64,000 bases of DNA from Pseudomonas akapageensis (GCF_011355085.1 NZ_VXCP01000001.1:262285-326284), one strand, 5' to 3'; counted from the first letter of the stretch, positions 48,629-58,699 are shown. Program-made: numbers and translations. Notes: a model not told the origin generated them from the letters alone.

Positions 48629-49496
48629 GGAACTCTGGGGCGGCTACTTCTTGCGCAAGGCCCAGAAACGCGGCGGGTAACCGCGCTTGCTTACGCTCTT
48701 TCAAACAATACAAATACTCATGTATCACCGGCGCACCTTCGAGTGTCAGCACCCGCAACTCCGGATTATGCGGCACCTCATGTCGGGCGATGATACTGAT
48801 GCCAATATTGCGCAGCACCGCCTCGCGAATTGACTCCCGACTGCCGATTTCCAGCAGTGCCCCCACCTTGACCCCGGCTTCGCGCAACATCTCCTCGGTC
48901 AACTTGCGCGTCGTCGAGCCCGCTTCGCGCATCAACAGGCAATGCCCGGCCAGGGCTGTGATCGGTACTGATGTTTGCGTCGCCAACGGATGATTACGAT
49001 GCACCGCCAGTACCAGCGGATCGATACCCAGCACGCGGCGTACCAAGCGTGCATCCTCGAGCAATTGCGAGGATGCCGCCAGGTCGACGCGGTAGTCCTC
49101 CAGCAATTCGAGCACCTGCTGCGAATTGCCGATCTCTACCGATACCTCGATCTGCGGCAGACGCTCACGAAATATCTTCACCAGATCAAGGATGTAGTAC
49201 GGCGCAGTCGCGGCAATGCGCAAGGCGCCCTGCCCCTGGCCACTGTTGCGCAGGAAGAACTCGATATCGGCTTCCTGCTGTAACAGCGCCTTGACCATCG
49301 GTAGCAGGCGCGCGCCATCGTCGCTGAGGGTCAGACGGCGCCCGCCGCGATAGAACAGCTCCACCGAGTACTGACTCTCAAGATTGCGGATCTGGGTGGT
49401 CACCGTCGGTTGGCTCAGGCCGAGTTTTTTCGCCGCCAGGGTGATGCTGCCCAGGCGGGCAACCATATAGAACGCCTTCAACTCGGCACTAAGCAT
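48624..49496 (-). CDS. LysR-family regulator, probably of the phosphonate operon
   Basis: 290 aa from ATG 49496 (GAGGG upstream overlapping the cadA stop). N-terminal winged HTH (LKAFYMVARLGSITLAAKKL, LSQPTVTTQIRNLESQYSVE), then a PBP2 effector domain. Linkage to the phosphonate ABC operon fits TIGR03339-like LysR regulators of aminoethylphosphonate catabolism. It lies only 8 nt after cadA, so it may be co-transcribed with cadmium efflux. Its stop codon lies inside a family-3 repeat. It would act on the promoter in 48398-48520. Confidence 0.85.
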   Translation of the reverse strand: MLSAELKAFYMVARLGSITLAAKKLGLSQPTVTTQIRNLESQYSVELFYRGGRRLTLSDDGARLLPMVKALLQQEADIEFFLRNSGQGQGALRIAATAPYYILDLVKIFRERLPQIEVSVEIGNSQQVLELLEDYRVDLAASSQLLEDARLVRRVLGIDPLVLAVHRNHPLATQTSVPITALAGHCLLMREAGSTTRKLTEEMLREAGVKVGALLEIGSRESIREAVLRNIGISIIARHEVPHNPELRVLTLEGAPVIHEYLYCLKERKQARLPAAFLGLAQEVAAPEFL

Positions 49497-49504
49497 TAAA
49501 CCCT

Positions 49505-51757
49505 CTATTTTCTCAGCAGTCGCAGTCCATTGAAGACCACCAGCAGGCTCACGCCCATATCGGCAAAGACCGCCATCCACATGGTTGCCATGCCGGCAAA
49601 AGTGATCGCCAGGAAGATCCCCTTGGTCGCCAGGGCCAGCACGATGTTCTGCCTCAGAATCGACGCGGTCTGGCGCGAGAGCCTGACGAACGCCGGGATT
49701 TTGCGCAAGTCATCATCCATGAGCGCCACGTCGGCGGTCTCGATGGCGGTGTCGGTGCCGGCCGCGGCCATGGCGAAACCGATCTCGGCGCGGGCCAGGG
49801 CGGGGGCATCGTTGATGCCGTCGCCGACCATGCCGACCTGATGCCCTTTTGCGTACAACGCCTCGATTTCCAGCAGCTTGTCGCCGGGCAACAGGTTGCC
49901 CCGGGCCTGATCGATGCCGACCTGGGCCGCAATAGCCTGAGCCGTGTGTGGGTTGTCGCCGGTCAGCATAAGGGTCTTGATGCCCAGTTCGTGCAGCTGT
50001 TCGATGGCTTCGCGGCTGCTCTCCTTGATGGTGTCGGCAACGGCAAACAGCGCCATTGGACCGGATCCATCGAGCAGGAGGATCACCGATTTGCCCTGAC
50101 GCTCCAGCAGATCGAGCTGCGCCTCCAACTGCGGCGAGCACAGCCCCAGTTCCTCAACCAAGCGATGGTTGCCCAGGTGATACAGCTCACCATTGACCTC
50201 ACCTCGTACACCTCGCCCAAGCAGCGCTTCGAAGGCCTCAACCTCGTGCAATACCAGGTTCTGCTGCACCGCACGCTGCGCAATGGCCAGGGAAACCGGG
50301 TGGTCGGAGCGGCTGGCCAGGCTCGCAGCAACCTTTACCGCCAGTTCTTTCACCAGCGGATCGAGCGCCACATAGTCAGTTTGCACTGGCTTGCCGTGGG
50401 TGATGGTGCCGGTCTTGTCCAGTGCCAGGAAATCAAGCTTGTGCCCGCTCTCCAGGTACACCCCGCCCTTGACCAGAATGCCCTTGCGCGCGGCCGCGGC
50501 CAGGCCGCTGACGATGGTCACCGGCGTCGAGATCACCAACGCACAGGGGCAGGCCACCACCAGCAACACCAGCGCCCGGTAGATCCAGTCGAACCAGGCG
50601 CCCCCCATCAGCAGCGGTGGAATAACCGCCACGGCCAGGGCCAGGGCGAATACGGCCGGGGTGTAGATCCGTGAAAAGCTGTCGACGAAGCGCTGGGTCG
50701 GTGCCCGTGCGCCCTGGGCCTGTTCGACCGCATGAATGATCCGCGCCAGAGTGGAATTGCTCGCCGCCGCCGTGACACGGTACTCCAGAGAGCCGGCCTG
50801 ATTGATGGTCCCGGCAAAGACCTTGTCACCTGCGCGTTTCTCCACCGGCAGACTCTCACCGGTAATCGGTGCCTGATCGATGGTCGATTGCCCGCTGACC
50901 ACTTCGCCATCGAGCCCGATCCGCTCGCCGGGGCGCACACGCACCAGGGCGCCCAAGGCAATTTCTTTTGCGTGCATCTCACGCCATTGGCCGTCGGCCT
51001 GCTGCACCGTGGCCATGTCCGGTGTCAATTGCATCAAACCGCCAATGGCATTGCGGGCGCGGTCCAGCGAGCGCGCTTCAATCAATTCGGCCAGGGTGAA
51101 GAGGAACATCACCATCGCCGCTTCCGGCCACTGCCCGATCAGCACCGCGCCAGTGACGGCGATGCTCATCAACGCGTTGATGTTGAGGTTGCGGTTCTTC
51201 AGGGCAATCCAGCCCTTTTTGTAAGTACCCAGGCCACCACTGAAAATCGCCACCAAGGCGACCAGTGCCACCACCCAGGTCGGTGCCAGGTCGGCGAAGT
51301 GAATGACTTCTGCCGCAACCGCTGCCACCCCGGACAGGGCCAGCGGCCACCAGTGCTTTTTAGCGGCCGGTGGGGCGACCTCTGGCTCCTGCCCTTCGAC
51401 AATCGGCTCGGCCTTCATGCCCAGCGAAGCAATCGCCTCTTCGATGGAGCCGGTGTCCGGCAGAACATGGCGCACCCCGAGCACCCGATTGACCAGGTTG
51501 AACTCCAGCTGCTCGACCCCGACCAACCTGGCCAGCTTGTTCTGGATCAGGGTCTGTTCCGTCGGGCAATCCATGGCCTCGATTCGAAAACTGCTAAAGC
51601 GCGAATCGGCGCTAGCGGCCTCGGTCAGCTGGATGGCGGCCGGCGCATGTGCCGTTGATGAACAGCAGGCGTGATCGTGCGCGTGCCCGGTGCCAGATCC
51701 CTGAAGTGCAACAGGCTTGAATTTCGTATGGTCGTGACCTGAGGTTGGCTGGTTCAT
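49505..51757 (-). CDS. cadA: Cd/Zn/Pb-translocating P-type ATPase
   Basis: 750 aa from ATG 51757 (AGGG 9 nt upstream). His-rich N-terminus (SGHDHTKF, GTGHAHDHACCSS), an HMA-like domain with MDCPTE, P1B-type core: TITGES-type loop APITGESLPVE, membrane CPC in VACPCALVIS, phosphorylation DKTGTITHG, the HP motif in SDHPVSLA and hinge GDGINDAPALA. It exports divalent soft metals from the cytoplasm. Divergent from cadR; the MerR-type operator lies between. Confidence 0.95.
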   Translation of the reverse strand: MNQPTSGHDHTKFKPVALQGSGTGHAHDHACCSSTAHAPAAIQLTEAASADSRFSSFRIEAMDCPTEQTLIQNKLARLVGVEQLEFNLVNRVLGVRHVLPDTGSIEEAIASLGMKAEPIVEGQEPEVAPPAAKKHWWPLALSGVAAVAAEVIHFADLAPTWVVALVALVAIFSGGLGTYKKGWIALKNRNLNINALMSIAVTGAVLIGQWPEAAMVMFLFTLAELIEARSLDRARNAIGGLMQLTPDMATVQQADGQWREMHAKEIALGALVRVRPGERIGLDGEVVSGQSTIDQAPITGESLPVEKRAGDKVFAGTINQAGSLEYRVTAAASNSTLARIIHAVEQAQGARAPTQRFVDSFSRIYTPAVFALALAVAVIPPLLMGGAWFDWIYRALVLLVVACPCALVISTPVTIVSGLAAAARKGILVKGGVYLESGHKLDFLALDKTGTITHGKPVQTDYVALDPLVKELAVKVAASLASRSDHPVSLAIAQRAVQQNLVLHEVEAFEALLGRGVRGEVNGELYHLGNHRLVEELGLCSPQLEAQLDLLERQGKSVILLLDGSGPMALFAVADTIKESSREAIEQLHELGIKTLMLTGDNPHTAQAIAAQVGIDQARGNLLPGDKLLEIEALYAKGHQVGMVGDGINDAPALARAEIGFAMAAAGTDTAIETADVALMDDDLRKIPAFVRLSRQTASILRQNIVLALATKGIFLAITFAGMATMWMAVFADMGVSLLVVFNGLRLLRK

Positions 51758-51786
51758 GAAGTTCATCCCTAAATGTCCTGTTGCCA

Positions 51787-51817
51787 AGTGAACACCCTGT
51801 AGCCACTATAGGGTCAA
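51787..51817 (-). promoter_or_regulatory. CadR-controlled cadA promoter
   Basis: On the minus strand -35 TTGACC (51812-51817), a 19-nt spacer, -10 TTCACT (51787-51792). The spacer holds an inverted repeat at 51794-51814 with arms ACCCTGTAG and CTATAGGGT. The overlong spacer bridged by a dyad is the mark of MerR-family promoters. Confidence 0.9.
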
Positions 51818-51839
51818 GCACTCACGGGAGGTATTTCGG

Positions 51840-52289
51840 ATGAAAATCGGAGAACTGGCCAAAGCGACCGACTGCCAGGTCGAGACCATCCGCTACTACG
51901 AGCGGGAAAACCTGCTGCCGGAACCTGCGCGCAGCGAAGGCAACTATCGGCTCTACACCCAGGCCCACGTCGAGCGTCTGACCTTCATCCGCAATTGCCG
52001 CACCCTGGACATGACCCTGGAGGAAATCCGCAGCCTGCTGAACCTGCGCGACAGTCCCCAGGACCAATGCGAGAGCGTGAACGCCTTGATCGACGAGCAT
52101 ATCCAGCACGTCAAGGCGCGCATCGACGGCCTGCTGGCCCTGCAGGAACAATTGGTGGAATTGCGCCAACGCTGCAACGCCCAGACCCACATCGATCAGT
52201 GCGCGATTTTGCAGCAGCTGGAAGTCAGCGGTGGAGTGTCGGCGCCGGAAGGCGAGCACTCCCATGTAGGCAGAAGCCACGGGCATTGA
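51840..52289 (+). CDS. cadR: MerR-family metal-responsive activator CadR
   Basis: 149 aa. N-terminal MerR HTH (MKIGELAKATDCQVETIRYY), dimerisation helix, metal Cys at 77, 112 and 121, and the CadR-specific His-rich tail (EGEHSHVGRSHGH). Cd(II)-bound CadR twists the 19-nt-spaced cadA promoter. GGGAGG precedes the ATG. Divergent from cadA. Confidence 0.95.
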   Translation: MKIGELAKATDCQVETIRYYERENLLPEPARSEGNYRLYTQAHVERLTFIRNCRTLDMTLEEIRSLLNLRDSPQDQCESVNALIDEHIQHVKARIDGLLALQEQLVELRQRCNAQTHIDQCAILQQLEVSGGVSAPEGEHSHVGRSHGH

Positions 52290-52299
52290 CCCGTGGCTT
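52274..52299. terminator. Hairpin between cadR and thyA
   Basis: AAGCCACGGG-N6-CCCGTGGCTT, a perfect 10-bp stem that overlaps the last codons of cadR and lies 11 nt past the thyA stop. No long T run; a likely shared transcript end for two converging genes. Confidence 0.55.
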
Positions 52300-52309
52300 G
52301 CGGGAATAG

Positions 52310-53281
52310 CTAGACCGCCATGGGTGCCGTCATTGGCGCATGGTGCTCGTAGCCTTCGAGACTGAAGTCGCTCGGTTCGATCAGCTCCAGCCACTCGGGC
52401 TGGTAGACGCCGGTCTTGGCGAACTCTGGAACGCGATCGGAGATGACCAGTTTCGGCGCCGGCAATGGCTCGCGCTTGAGCTGCTCGTTGAGCATGTCCA
52501 GGTGGTTTTCGTAGACGTGCGCATCACCGATGAAATAGGTGAACCAGCGCGGCGTGTAGCCGGTCAGGCGGCCGATCAGCGACAGCAGTGCCGCGCCTTC
52601 GGTCAAGTTGAATGGCGTGCCCAGGCCCAGGTCATTGGAGCGGATGTACAAGGTCAGGGAAATTTCCTTGGTCTCGACATTCGGGTGGAACTGGTACAGC
52701 AGGTGGCACGGCGGCAAGGCCATCTCATCGAGCTGGGCGCAGTTCCAGCCGTGGAACAGGATACGACGGCTGCCCGGATCCTTGATAATGGTATCGACGC
52801 ACTGGCGGATCTGGTCGATGGCCTTGTACAGCACCACGTAGTGCTTGCCGTCTTCCTCGCCTTCGGCAATCTGCCGGTAGCCCTGGCTCATCGCCAGTTC
52901 GATGGCGGCCTGGTTGCTCGTGTCGATCTGCTTGTACGCCGGCCATTTGCGCCATTGCACACCGTAGACTTCGCCCAGGTCGTCGGTGCCCTGGCGGAAC
53001 GGGTTGGCCAGCCACTGGGCGTTCTCGTTGGCGTTCTGGTCCCAGACCTTGCAGCCCAGCGCACGGAACTCGGCGGCGCTTTTCACGCCACGCAGAAAAC
53101 CGACCATTTCACCGATAGCCGACTTGAAGGCCAGCTTGCGGGTAGTGATGGCCGGGAAGCCTTCCTGCAAGTCGTAACGCAGCATCGCACCGGGGAAGCT
53201 GATGGTCCGTACACCCGTGCGGTTTTCCTGCAGGGTACCGTTCTTGATCACGTGCGCGACCAGTTCTAGATATTGCTTCAT
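52310..53281 (-). CDS. thyA: Thymidylate synthase
   Basis: 323 aa, the long form (E. coli 264 aa): an insertion of about 55 residues around residues 117-170 in the small domain. Active-site Cys in [13 protein letters not shown], dUMP-binding [33 protein letters not shown] and C-terminal MTAPMAV. It methylates dUMP to dTMP with methylene-THF. Minus-strand gene after lgt. Confidence 0.97.
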   Translation of the reverse strand: MKQYLELVAHVIKNGTLQENRTGVRTISFPGAMLRYDLQEGFPAITTRKLAFKSAIGEMVGFLRGVKSAAEFRALGCKVWDQNANENAQWLANPFRQGTDDLGEVYGVQWRKWPAYKQIDTSNQAAIELAMSQGYRQIAEGEEDGKHYVVLYKAIDQIRQCVDTIIKDPGSRRILFHGWNCAQLDEMALPPCHLLYQFHPNVETKEISLTLYIRSNDLGLGTPFNLTEGAALLSLIGRLTGYTPRWFTYFIGDAHVYENHLDMLNEQLKREPLPAPKLVISDRVPEFAKTGVYQPEWLELIEPSDFSLEGYEHHAPMTAPMAV

Positions 53282-53299
53282 GACTTACCTGTATCGATG

Positions 53300-53324
53300 A
53301 AGGCAGGGGACCAGCCCCTGCCTT
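53300..53324 (-). other. Intercistronic hairpin between lgt and thyA
   Basis: AAGGCAGGGG-ACCAG-CCCCTGCCTT, a perfect 10-bp stem 5 nt after the lgt stop. No U tract, so attenuation or 3' protection is possible. Confidence 0.55.
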
Positions 53325-53329
53325 GCGTA

Positions 53330-54142
53330 TTAGAGCGCAGCGCCTTTGGCCGACGGGGTACGGTGATAGGCCCACCACAGCAGGCCGAGGCCACCGAGGA
53401 TCATCGGCAGGCAGAGCACCTGGCCCATGGTCAGCCAGCCGAAGGCCAGGTAACCGAGTTGGGCATCCGGCACCCGTACGAATTCCACGGCGAAACGGAA
53501 AATGCCGTAGAACAGCGCGAACATGCCGGAAATGGCCATGGTTGGCCGAGGTTTGCGCGAGAACAGCCAAAGGATAACGAAAAGTGCCACGCCTTCTAAA
53601 GCGAACTGGTAAAGCTGCGACGGATGGCGTGGCAACTGCGCCGGATCGCTGAAGGGCGGGAAGATCATTGCCCACGGCAGATCGGTCGGCTTACCCCACA
53701 GTTCGGCGTTGATGAAGTTACCGATACGACCGGCACCCAGGCCGATCGGCACCACTGGGGCAATGAAGTCCATCAGCTCGAAGAATGACTTGTTGTTGCG
53801 CTTACCGAACCACAAGGTCGCCAGCATCACGCCGATGAAACCGCCGTGGAACGACATGCCGCCCTTCCAGACCTCGAAGATCAGCGCAGGATTGGCGATG
53901 TAGGCTTCCAGATCATAGAACAAAACATAACCCAGGCGCCCACCGACAATGACCCCCATGGCCACCCAGAACACCATGTCGGAGAGTTTCTCCTTGGTCC
54001 AGGTCGGGTCGAAGCCGTGCAGGCGGCGGGAGCACAGCAGCCAGGCGCTGCCGATGCCGATCAGGTACATCAGGCCGTACCAATGGATTTTCAGCGGGCC
54101 GATAGCCAGGGCCACAGGATCGATCTGCGGGTAAGGCAGCAT
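53330..54142 (-). CDS. lgt: Phosphatidylglycerol-prolipoprotein diacylglyceryl transferase
   Basis: 270 aa, seven TM helices. Lgt signature [20 protein letters not shown] (essential Arg/Asn) and N-terminal [11 protein letters not shown]. It transfers diacylglycerol to the lipobox Cys of prolipoproteins in the inner membrane. It lies 13 nt after the TSUP gene and 48 nt before thyA; lgt-thyA order is common in gamma-proteobacteria. Confidence 0.97.
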   Translation of the reverse strand: MLPYPQIDPVALAIGPLKIHWYGLMYLIGIGSAWLLCSRRLHGFDPTWTKEKLSDMVFWVAMGVIVGGRLGYVLFYDLEAYIANPALIFEVWKGGMSFHGGFIGVMLATLWFGKRNNKSFFELMDFIAPVVPIGLGAGRIGNFINAELWGKPTDLPWAMIFPPFSDPAQLPRHPSQLYQFALEGVALFVILWLFSRKPRPTMAISGMFALFYGIFRFAVEFVRVPDAQLGYLAFGWLTMGQVLCLPMILGGLGLLWWAYHRTPSAKGAAL

Positions 54143-54155
54143 GATGACTCCTTCG

Positions 54156-54938
54156 TTAGAGCAAGAAACTCAAGCCGACACAGAACAACAGTGCGGCAAA
54201 CAGCCGTTTGAGCAGTCGCGGCGACAGTCTGTGCGCCAGGCGAGCACCGTAACGGGCGAAAAACATGCTGGTCAGGGCAATCCCCAGCAATGCCGGTAAA
54301 TAGACGAAACCCAGGCTATGCGCCGGCAACAAGGGATCATGCCAGCCCAGAACCATGAAACTCAGGGCACTGGCGACCGCAATGGGAAAGCCGCAGGCCG
54401 ACGACGTCGCCACCGCTTGCTGCACGGGCAGGCTGCGCCAGGTCAGGAAGGGCACCGTCAGCGAACCACCACCGATACCGAAAATTGCCGATGCCCAGCC
54501 AATCACCGTGCCGGCCAGGGTCAGGCCGCCTTTGCCGGGCACGCCGCGGCTGGCCTTGGGCTTGAGATCCAGGGCCATTTGCAGTGCGACCACCAGGGCA
54601 AATACACCGATGATCTTCTGCAAGTACGGGCCCTGAATCGCCGAAGCGGTCTTGGCACCGAAACCTGCACCGATCAGGATGCCCAGGGTCATCCAGATGA
54701 AAATCGGCCATTGCACCGCACCCTTGCGATGATGCTCGCGCACGGCATTGATCGAGGTGAACACAATGGTCGCCAGAGATGTCCCGACCGCCAGGTGGGT
54801 CAACACCGACGCATCGAAACCCTGCAAGGTGAAACTGAACACCAGCACCGGCACAATAATGATGCCGCCGCCCACGCCAAAGAGTCCGGCCAGCACGCCG
54901 GCGCAGGCGCCGAGCACCAGATAGAGCAGAAATTCCAT
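54156..54938 (-). CDS. TSUP-family sulfite/sulfonate exporter-like permease (TauE/SafE)
   Basis: 260 aa, about eight TM helices. N-terminal [23 protein letters not shown] and internal repeat [23 protein letters not shown] are the duplicated TSUP motif (GxGGG). Substrates in the family are sulfite, sulfoacetate and other small anions; none can be assigned. First gene of a TSUP-lgt-thyA run, divergent from the NRDE gene. Confidence 0.9.
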   Translation of the reverse strand: MEFLLYLVLGACAGVLAGLFGVGGGIIIVPVLVFSFTLQGFDASVLTHLAVGTSLATIVFTSINAVREHHRKGAVQWPIFIWMTLGILIGAGFGAKTASAIQGPYLQKIIGVFALVVALQMALDLKPKASRGVPGKGGLTLAGTVIGWASAIFGIGGGSLTVPFLTWRSLPVQQAVATSSACGFPIAVASALSFMVLGWHDPLLPAHSLGFVYLPALLGIALTSMFFARYGARLAHRLSPRLLKRLFAALLFCVGLSFLL

Positions 54939-55055
54939 CGTCGCCCCCCAAATCAGTCCGGCATGGTAACGGAAGGAGGGCCTTCGGCTCTACTGGCCAC
55001 GGTTGGAACGCAAGCAATCTGTGCGTAGAGTGACGGAAAACACGGGGAAAGGCCT

Positions 55056-55802
55056 ATGTGTCTGATTGTTTTCGCCTGGCGACCCGGCCATGCCCAACCG
55101 CTGGTCGTCGCTGCAAACCGCGATGAATTCTATGCCCGCCCAAGTCAGCCGCTGGGGCCGTGGCAAGACGTTAGTGGCGTGTACGCCGGCCGCGACCTTG
55201 AAGCCGGTGGCACCTGGCTGGGCATTGGCCCCCAGGGGCGGTTCGCGGCACTGACCAATATCCGCAACCCCGGGCAACCGCTGGGCTTGCGCTCGCGTGG
55301 CGAACTGGTGGCGCAGTATCTCGCTGGAGATTTGTCGGTAGAACAGTATTTAGTCGATGTTGCGCGACGTTCAGCGGAATATTCCGGTTTTAACCTGCTG
55401 GTTGGGAACAGCCGGCAACTGGGGTATCTCAACGCCACACAGCCCACGCCGCGCTTGCTGGGCGAAGGTGTGTATGGGCTTTCCAACGCCATGCTCGATA
55501 CACCGTGGCCGAAACTGCGAAAGGCCAAGGCCGCATTGCAGGAGCAATTGCACGACCCGCAGCCCGGGGGTTTGCTGGCGTTGCTCGGCGATCCGCAGAC
55601 GGCACCGGAGGCCGAGCTGCCCGATACGGGCGTGGGGCTGGCTACCGAGAACCTGCTGTCGAGCGTGTTTATTGCCAGCCAGGCCTATGGAACGCGGGCC
55701 AGCACGGCGCTGATCGTCAATGCCGATGGGTCGCGGCGAATGGTTGAGCGCAGTTTTGGGCCGTATGGCGGGCATTTGGGGGAGGTTGAGTTGCAACTGT
55801 AG
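55056..55802 (+). CDS. NRDE (TANGO2-like) family protein
   Basis: 248 aa. The N-terminal MCLIVFAWRPGHAQPLVVAANRDEFYARP has the nucleophile-type Cys2 and the NRDE motif; GGTWLGIGPQGRFAALTNIR and GLSNAMLDTPWPKLRKAKAA follow. TANGO2 relatives have been linked to haem handling in eukaryotes; the bacterial role is unclear. The TAG stop is contributed by a family-3 repeat that begins at 55798, so the last residue may be set by the insertion. Confidence 0.9.
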   Translation: MCLIVFAWRPGHAQPLVVAANRDEFYARPSQPLGPWQDVSGVYAGRDLEAGGTWLGIGPQGRFAALTNIRNPGQPLGLRSRGELVAQYLAGDLSVEQYLVDVARRSAEYSGFNLLVGNSRQLGYLNATQPTPRLLGEGVYGLSNAMLDTPWPKLRKAKAALQEQLHDPQPGGLLALLGDPQTAPEAELPDTGVGLATENLLSSVFIASQAYGTRASTALIVNADGSRRMVERSFGPYGGHLGEVELQL

Positions 55803-55901
55803 CCGCTGCCGAAGGCTGCGCTCGACCGCGAAGCGGGCGCAAATTTTCCAGGCCGCCAAGAGGTCCTTCGGACCTCAGCGCAGCCTGCGGCAGCGGCTAC
55901 A
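55798..55901. repeat. Family-3 palindromic repeat, copy 2
   Basis: CTGTAGCCGCTGCCGAAGGC at the left, GCAGCCTGCGGCAGCGGCTA at the right, inner GGTCCTTCGGACC hairpin (GGTCCTGCGGACC in copy 1). The left end supplies the TAG of the NRDE gene. It ends 16 nt from the ptsP stop. Confidence 0.85.
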
Positions 55902-55917
55902 TGCGGGCGCGTCGCCT

Positions 55918-58197
55918 TTACAAGGTCTTCGGCGCCGCCGGATTGATCATCCGCGCCAACCCGAGGTTCTTCAACGCCAATTGCAGCGAACTGTGGATAA
56001 CCTGCGGGTTGTCGATGGTCATCAATTGCGCCAACAGTTCCTTGGCCTTGCCCATGCTGATCTGGCGCAGCATCCACTTCACTTTCGGCAAGTTGGTGGC
56101 GTTCATCGACAGGCTGTCGAAGCCCATCGCCATCAACAGCACGGCAGCCGCCGGGTCGCCGGCCATTTCGCCGCAGATACTCACAGGCTTGCCTTCTGCA
56201 TGAGCGTCTCTTACCACCGTCTGCAAGGCCTGCAGCACGGCAGGGTGCATGTAGTCGTACAGATCGGCCACCCGCGGGTTGTTGCGGTCTACGGCCAGCA
56301 GGTATTGGGTCAGGTCGTTGGAGCCGACCGACAGGAAGTCGACCTGCCGCGCCAGTTCCTTGGTCTGATAAACCGCCGCCGGAATCTCGATCATCACCCC
56401 GACCGGAGGCATCGGCACATCGGTGCCTTCATCGCGCACTTCGCCCCAGGCACGGTGAATCAGATGCAGGGCCTCTTCGAGCTCGTGGATGCCGGAAATC
56501 ATCGGCAGCAGGATGCGCAGGTTGTTCAGCCCCTCGCTGGCCTTGAGCATGGCCCGGGTCTGTACCAGGAAGATTTCCGGATGATCGAGGGTCACGCGGA
56601 TGCCGCGCCAACCCAGGAACGGGTTGTCTTCCTTGATCGGGAAATAGGACAGGGCCTTGTCACCGCCGATGTCCAGGCTGCGCATGGTCACCGGCAAGGG
56701 GTGGAACGCCGCCAGCTGCTCGCGGTAGATCGCCAGCTGCTCCTTCTCGCTGGGGAAGCGCTGGTTGATCATGAACGGTACTTCGGTGCGGTACAGTCCC
56801 ACGCCCTCGGCGCCGCGCTGCTGGGCACGCGCCACATCGGCGAGCAGGCCGGTGTTGACCCACAGCGGCATGCGATGGCCATCGAGGGTCACGCAGGGCA
56901 GTTCGCGCAGGGCATCGAGCCCCTGGGCCAACTGGCGCTCCTCTTCGACCACATCGGCAAATTGCTTGCTGAGGATATCGCTGGGGTTGGTATACACCTC
57001 GCCGTGATAGCCATCGACGATCATCTTGATGCCGTCGACCTTGGAATACGGCAGGTCGACCAGGCCCATCACCGTCGGAATGCCCATGGCCCGGGCCAGG
57101 ATCGCAACGTGGGAGTTACCCGAACCGAGTACCGAGACCAGGCCGGCCAGCTTGCCTTCGGGCACCTCGCCGAGCATCGCCGGCGTCAGTTCCTCGCTGA
57201 TCAGAATGGTATTGTCGGGGTAGACCAGCGATTGCTGGCGTGCCTCCTGCAGGTAGGCCAGAAGGCGACGACCGAGGTCCTTCACGTCCGACGCGCGCTC
57301 GCGCAGATAGGCGTCGTCCATCAGCTCGAAGCGGTTGACGTGCTCGGTGACGACCTGGCGCAAGGAGCCCTGGGCCCACTGGCCGGTCTGGATCACCTTG
57401 GTCACTTCGCCGCCCAGGGCGGCATCGTCGAGCATCATCAGGTAAACATCGAACAACGCACGCTCTTCAGGCCGCAGCTGGGTGGCCAGCTTGGCCGAGA
57501 GGTTGCGCATGTCACTGCGCACGCCTTCAAGGGCGGTATTGAATAACTGAAGTTCGGCGTCGATGTCAGTGACGGCCTTGTCCGGCACTACGTCCAGGTC
57601 GGCCGGAGGCAGCATCACCACAGCCGTACCGACGGCCGCACCGGGCGATCCCGGTACGCCGACAAACTTGGCTTCCTGGATGCCCTTGCCCTGGCGCCCC
57701 AGGCCACGAATGGAACCTGTCGCCTCGGCATGGGCGATAACCCCGGCCAATTGGGCGCTCATGGTCACCAGGAAGGCTTCTTCGCCCTCGTCGAACTGGC
57801 GCCGCTCCTTTTGCTGGATAACCAACACGCCGACCACGCGACGGTGGTGGATGATCGGTGCGCCCAGGAAAGAGGCGTAGCGCTCTTCACCGGTCTCGGC
57901 AAAGTAGCGATAGCGCGGGTGATCGGCGGCGTTCTCGAGGTTCAGCGGCTCTTCGCGGGTACCGACCAGACCCACCAAACCTTCATTGGGGGCCATGCTG
58001 ACCTTGCCGATCGAGCGCTTGTTCAAGCCCTCGGTGGCCATCAGGACGAAACGATTGGTTTCGGGGTCGAGCAGATAGACCGAGCAGACCTGGCTGCTCA
58101 TGGCCTCTTTAACGCGCAACACAATGATCCCCAACGCCGTCTTGAGATCCTTGGCGGAGTTAACTTCCTGGACGATCTTGCGCAGCGTATTGAGCAT
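55918..58197 (-). CDS. ptsP: Phosphoenolpyruvate-protein phosphotransferase PtsP (EI-Ntr)
   Basis: 759 aa. N-terminal GAF domain (1-about 150), then enzyme I: phospho-His in LGSGNSHVAILARAMGIPTV, PEP-binding Arg in LDIGGDKALSYFP, MIEIPAAVY, SVGSNDLTQYLLAVDRNN and the Cys of VSICGEMAGDP. It feeds phosphate from PEP to NPr and EIIA-Ntr, linking carbon/nitrogen status to regulation. It follows rppH by 22 nt in one operon. Confidence 0.97.
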   Translation of the reverse strand: MLNTLRKIVQEVNSAKDLKTALGIIVLRVKEAMSSQVCSVYLLDPETNRFVLMATEGLNKRSIGKVSMAPNEGLVGLVGTREEPLNLENAADHPRYRYFAETGEERYASFLGAPIIHHRRVVGVLVIQQKERRQFDEGEEAFLVTMSAQLAGVIAHAEATGSIRGLGRQGKGIQEAKFVGVPGSPGAAVGTAVVMLPPADLDVVPDKAVTDIDAELQLFNTALEGVRSDMRNLSAKLATQLRPEERALFDVYLMMLDDAALGGEVTKVIQTGQWAQGSLRQVVTEHVNRFELMDDAYLRERASDVKDLGRRLLAYLQEARQQSLVYPDNTILISEELTPAMLGEVPEGKLAGLVSVLGSGNSHVAILARAMGIPTVMGLVDLPYSKVDGIKMIVDGYHGEVYTNPSDILSKQFADVVEEERQLAQGLDALRELPCVTLDGHRMPLWVNTGLLADVARAQQRGAEGVGLYRTEVPFMINQRFPSEKEQLAIYREQLAAFHPLPVTMRSLDIGGDKALSYFPIKEDNPFLGWRGIRVTLDHPEIFLVQTRAMLKASEGLNNLRILLPMISGIHELEEALHLIHRAWGEVRDEGTDVPMPPVGVMIEIPAAVYQTKELARQVDFLSVGSNDLTQYLLAVDRNNPRVADLYDYMHPAVLQALQTVVRDAHAEGKPVSICGEMAGDPAAAVLLMAMGFDSLSMNATNLPKVKWMLRQISMGKAKELLAQLMTIDNPQVIHSSLQLALKNLGLARMINPAAPKTL

Positions 58198-58219
58198 GGC
58201 TCGGGGTCGAACTCCGTCG

Positions 58220-58699
58220 TCAGTCGCGCGCTAACAGGCGCGGGGCAAGCTCTTTGAGAGCGCGGCGGTAAACCTCGCGCTTGAATGTCACCACCTGGCC
58301 CAACGGATACCAATAGCTGACCCAGCGCCAGCCATCGAATTCCGGTTTACCGGTCAAATCCATCCGCACCCGCTGCTCATTGGAAACCAGGCGCAGGAGA
58401 AACCACTTCTGTTTCTGGCCGATGCACAGCGGTTGGCTGTGGGTGCGGACCAGGCGTTGGGGTAAACGATAACGCAACCAGCCACGAGTGCAGGCAAGAA
58501 TTTCAACATCCTGCCGTTCAAGGCCCACTTCTTCATTCAGCTCACGGTACAAGGCATCTTCCGGCGTCTCCTGGGGGTTGATACCACCCTGGGGAAACTG
58601 CCAGGCATCTTGATTGATACGCCGAGCCCATAGCACCTGTCCGGCATCATTCGTCAGAATGATCCCGACATTGGGGCGAAAACCATCGGGGTCGATCAC
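58220..58699 (-). CDS. rppH: RNA 5'-pyrophosphohydrolase
   Basis: 159 aa from GTG 58699 (GAGG 8 nt upstream). The conserved N-terminus [14 protein letters not shown], Nudix box [20 protein letters not shown] and [14 protein letters not shown] identify RppH/YgdP. It removes pyrophosphate from mRNA 5' ends and starts decay. Linked to ptsP as in many gamma-proteobacteria. Confidence 0.96.
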   Translation of the reverse strand: MIDPDGFRPNVGIILTNDAGQVLWARRINQDAWQFPQGGINPQETPEDALYRELNEEVGLERQDVEILACTRGWLRYRLPQRLVRTHSQPLCIGQKQKWFLLRLVSNEQRVRMDLTGKPEFDGWRWVSYWYPLGQVVTFKREVYRRALKELAPRLLARD

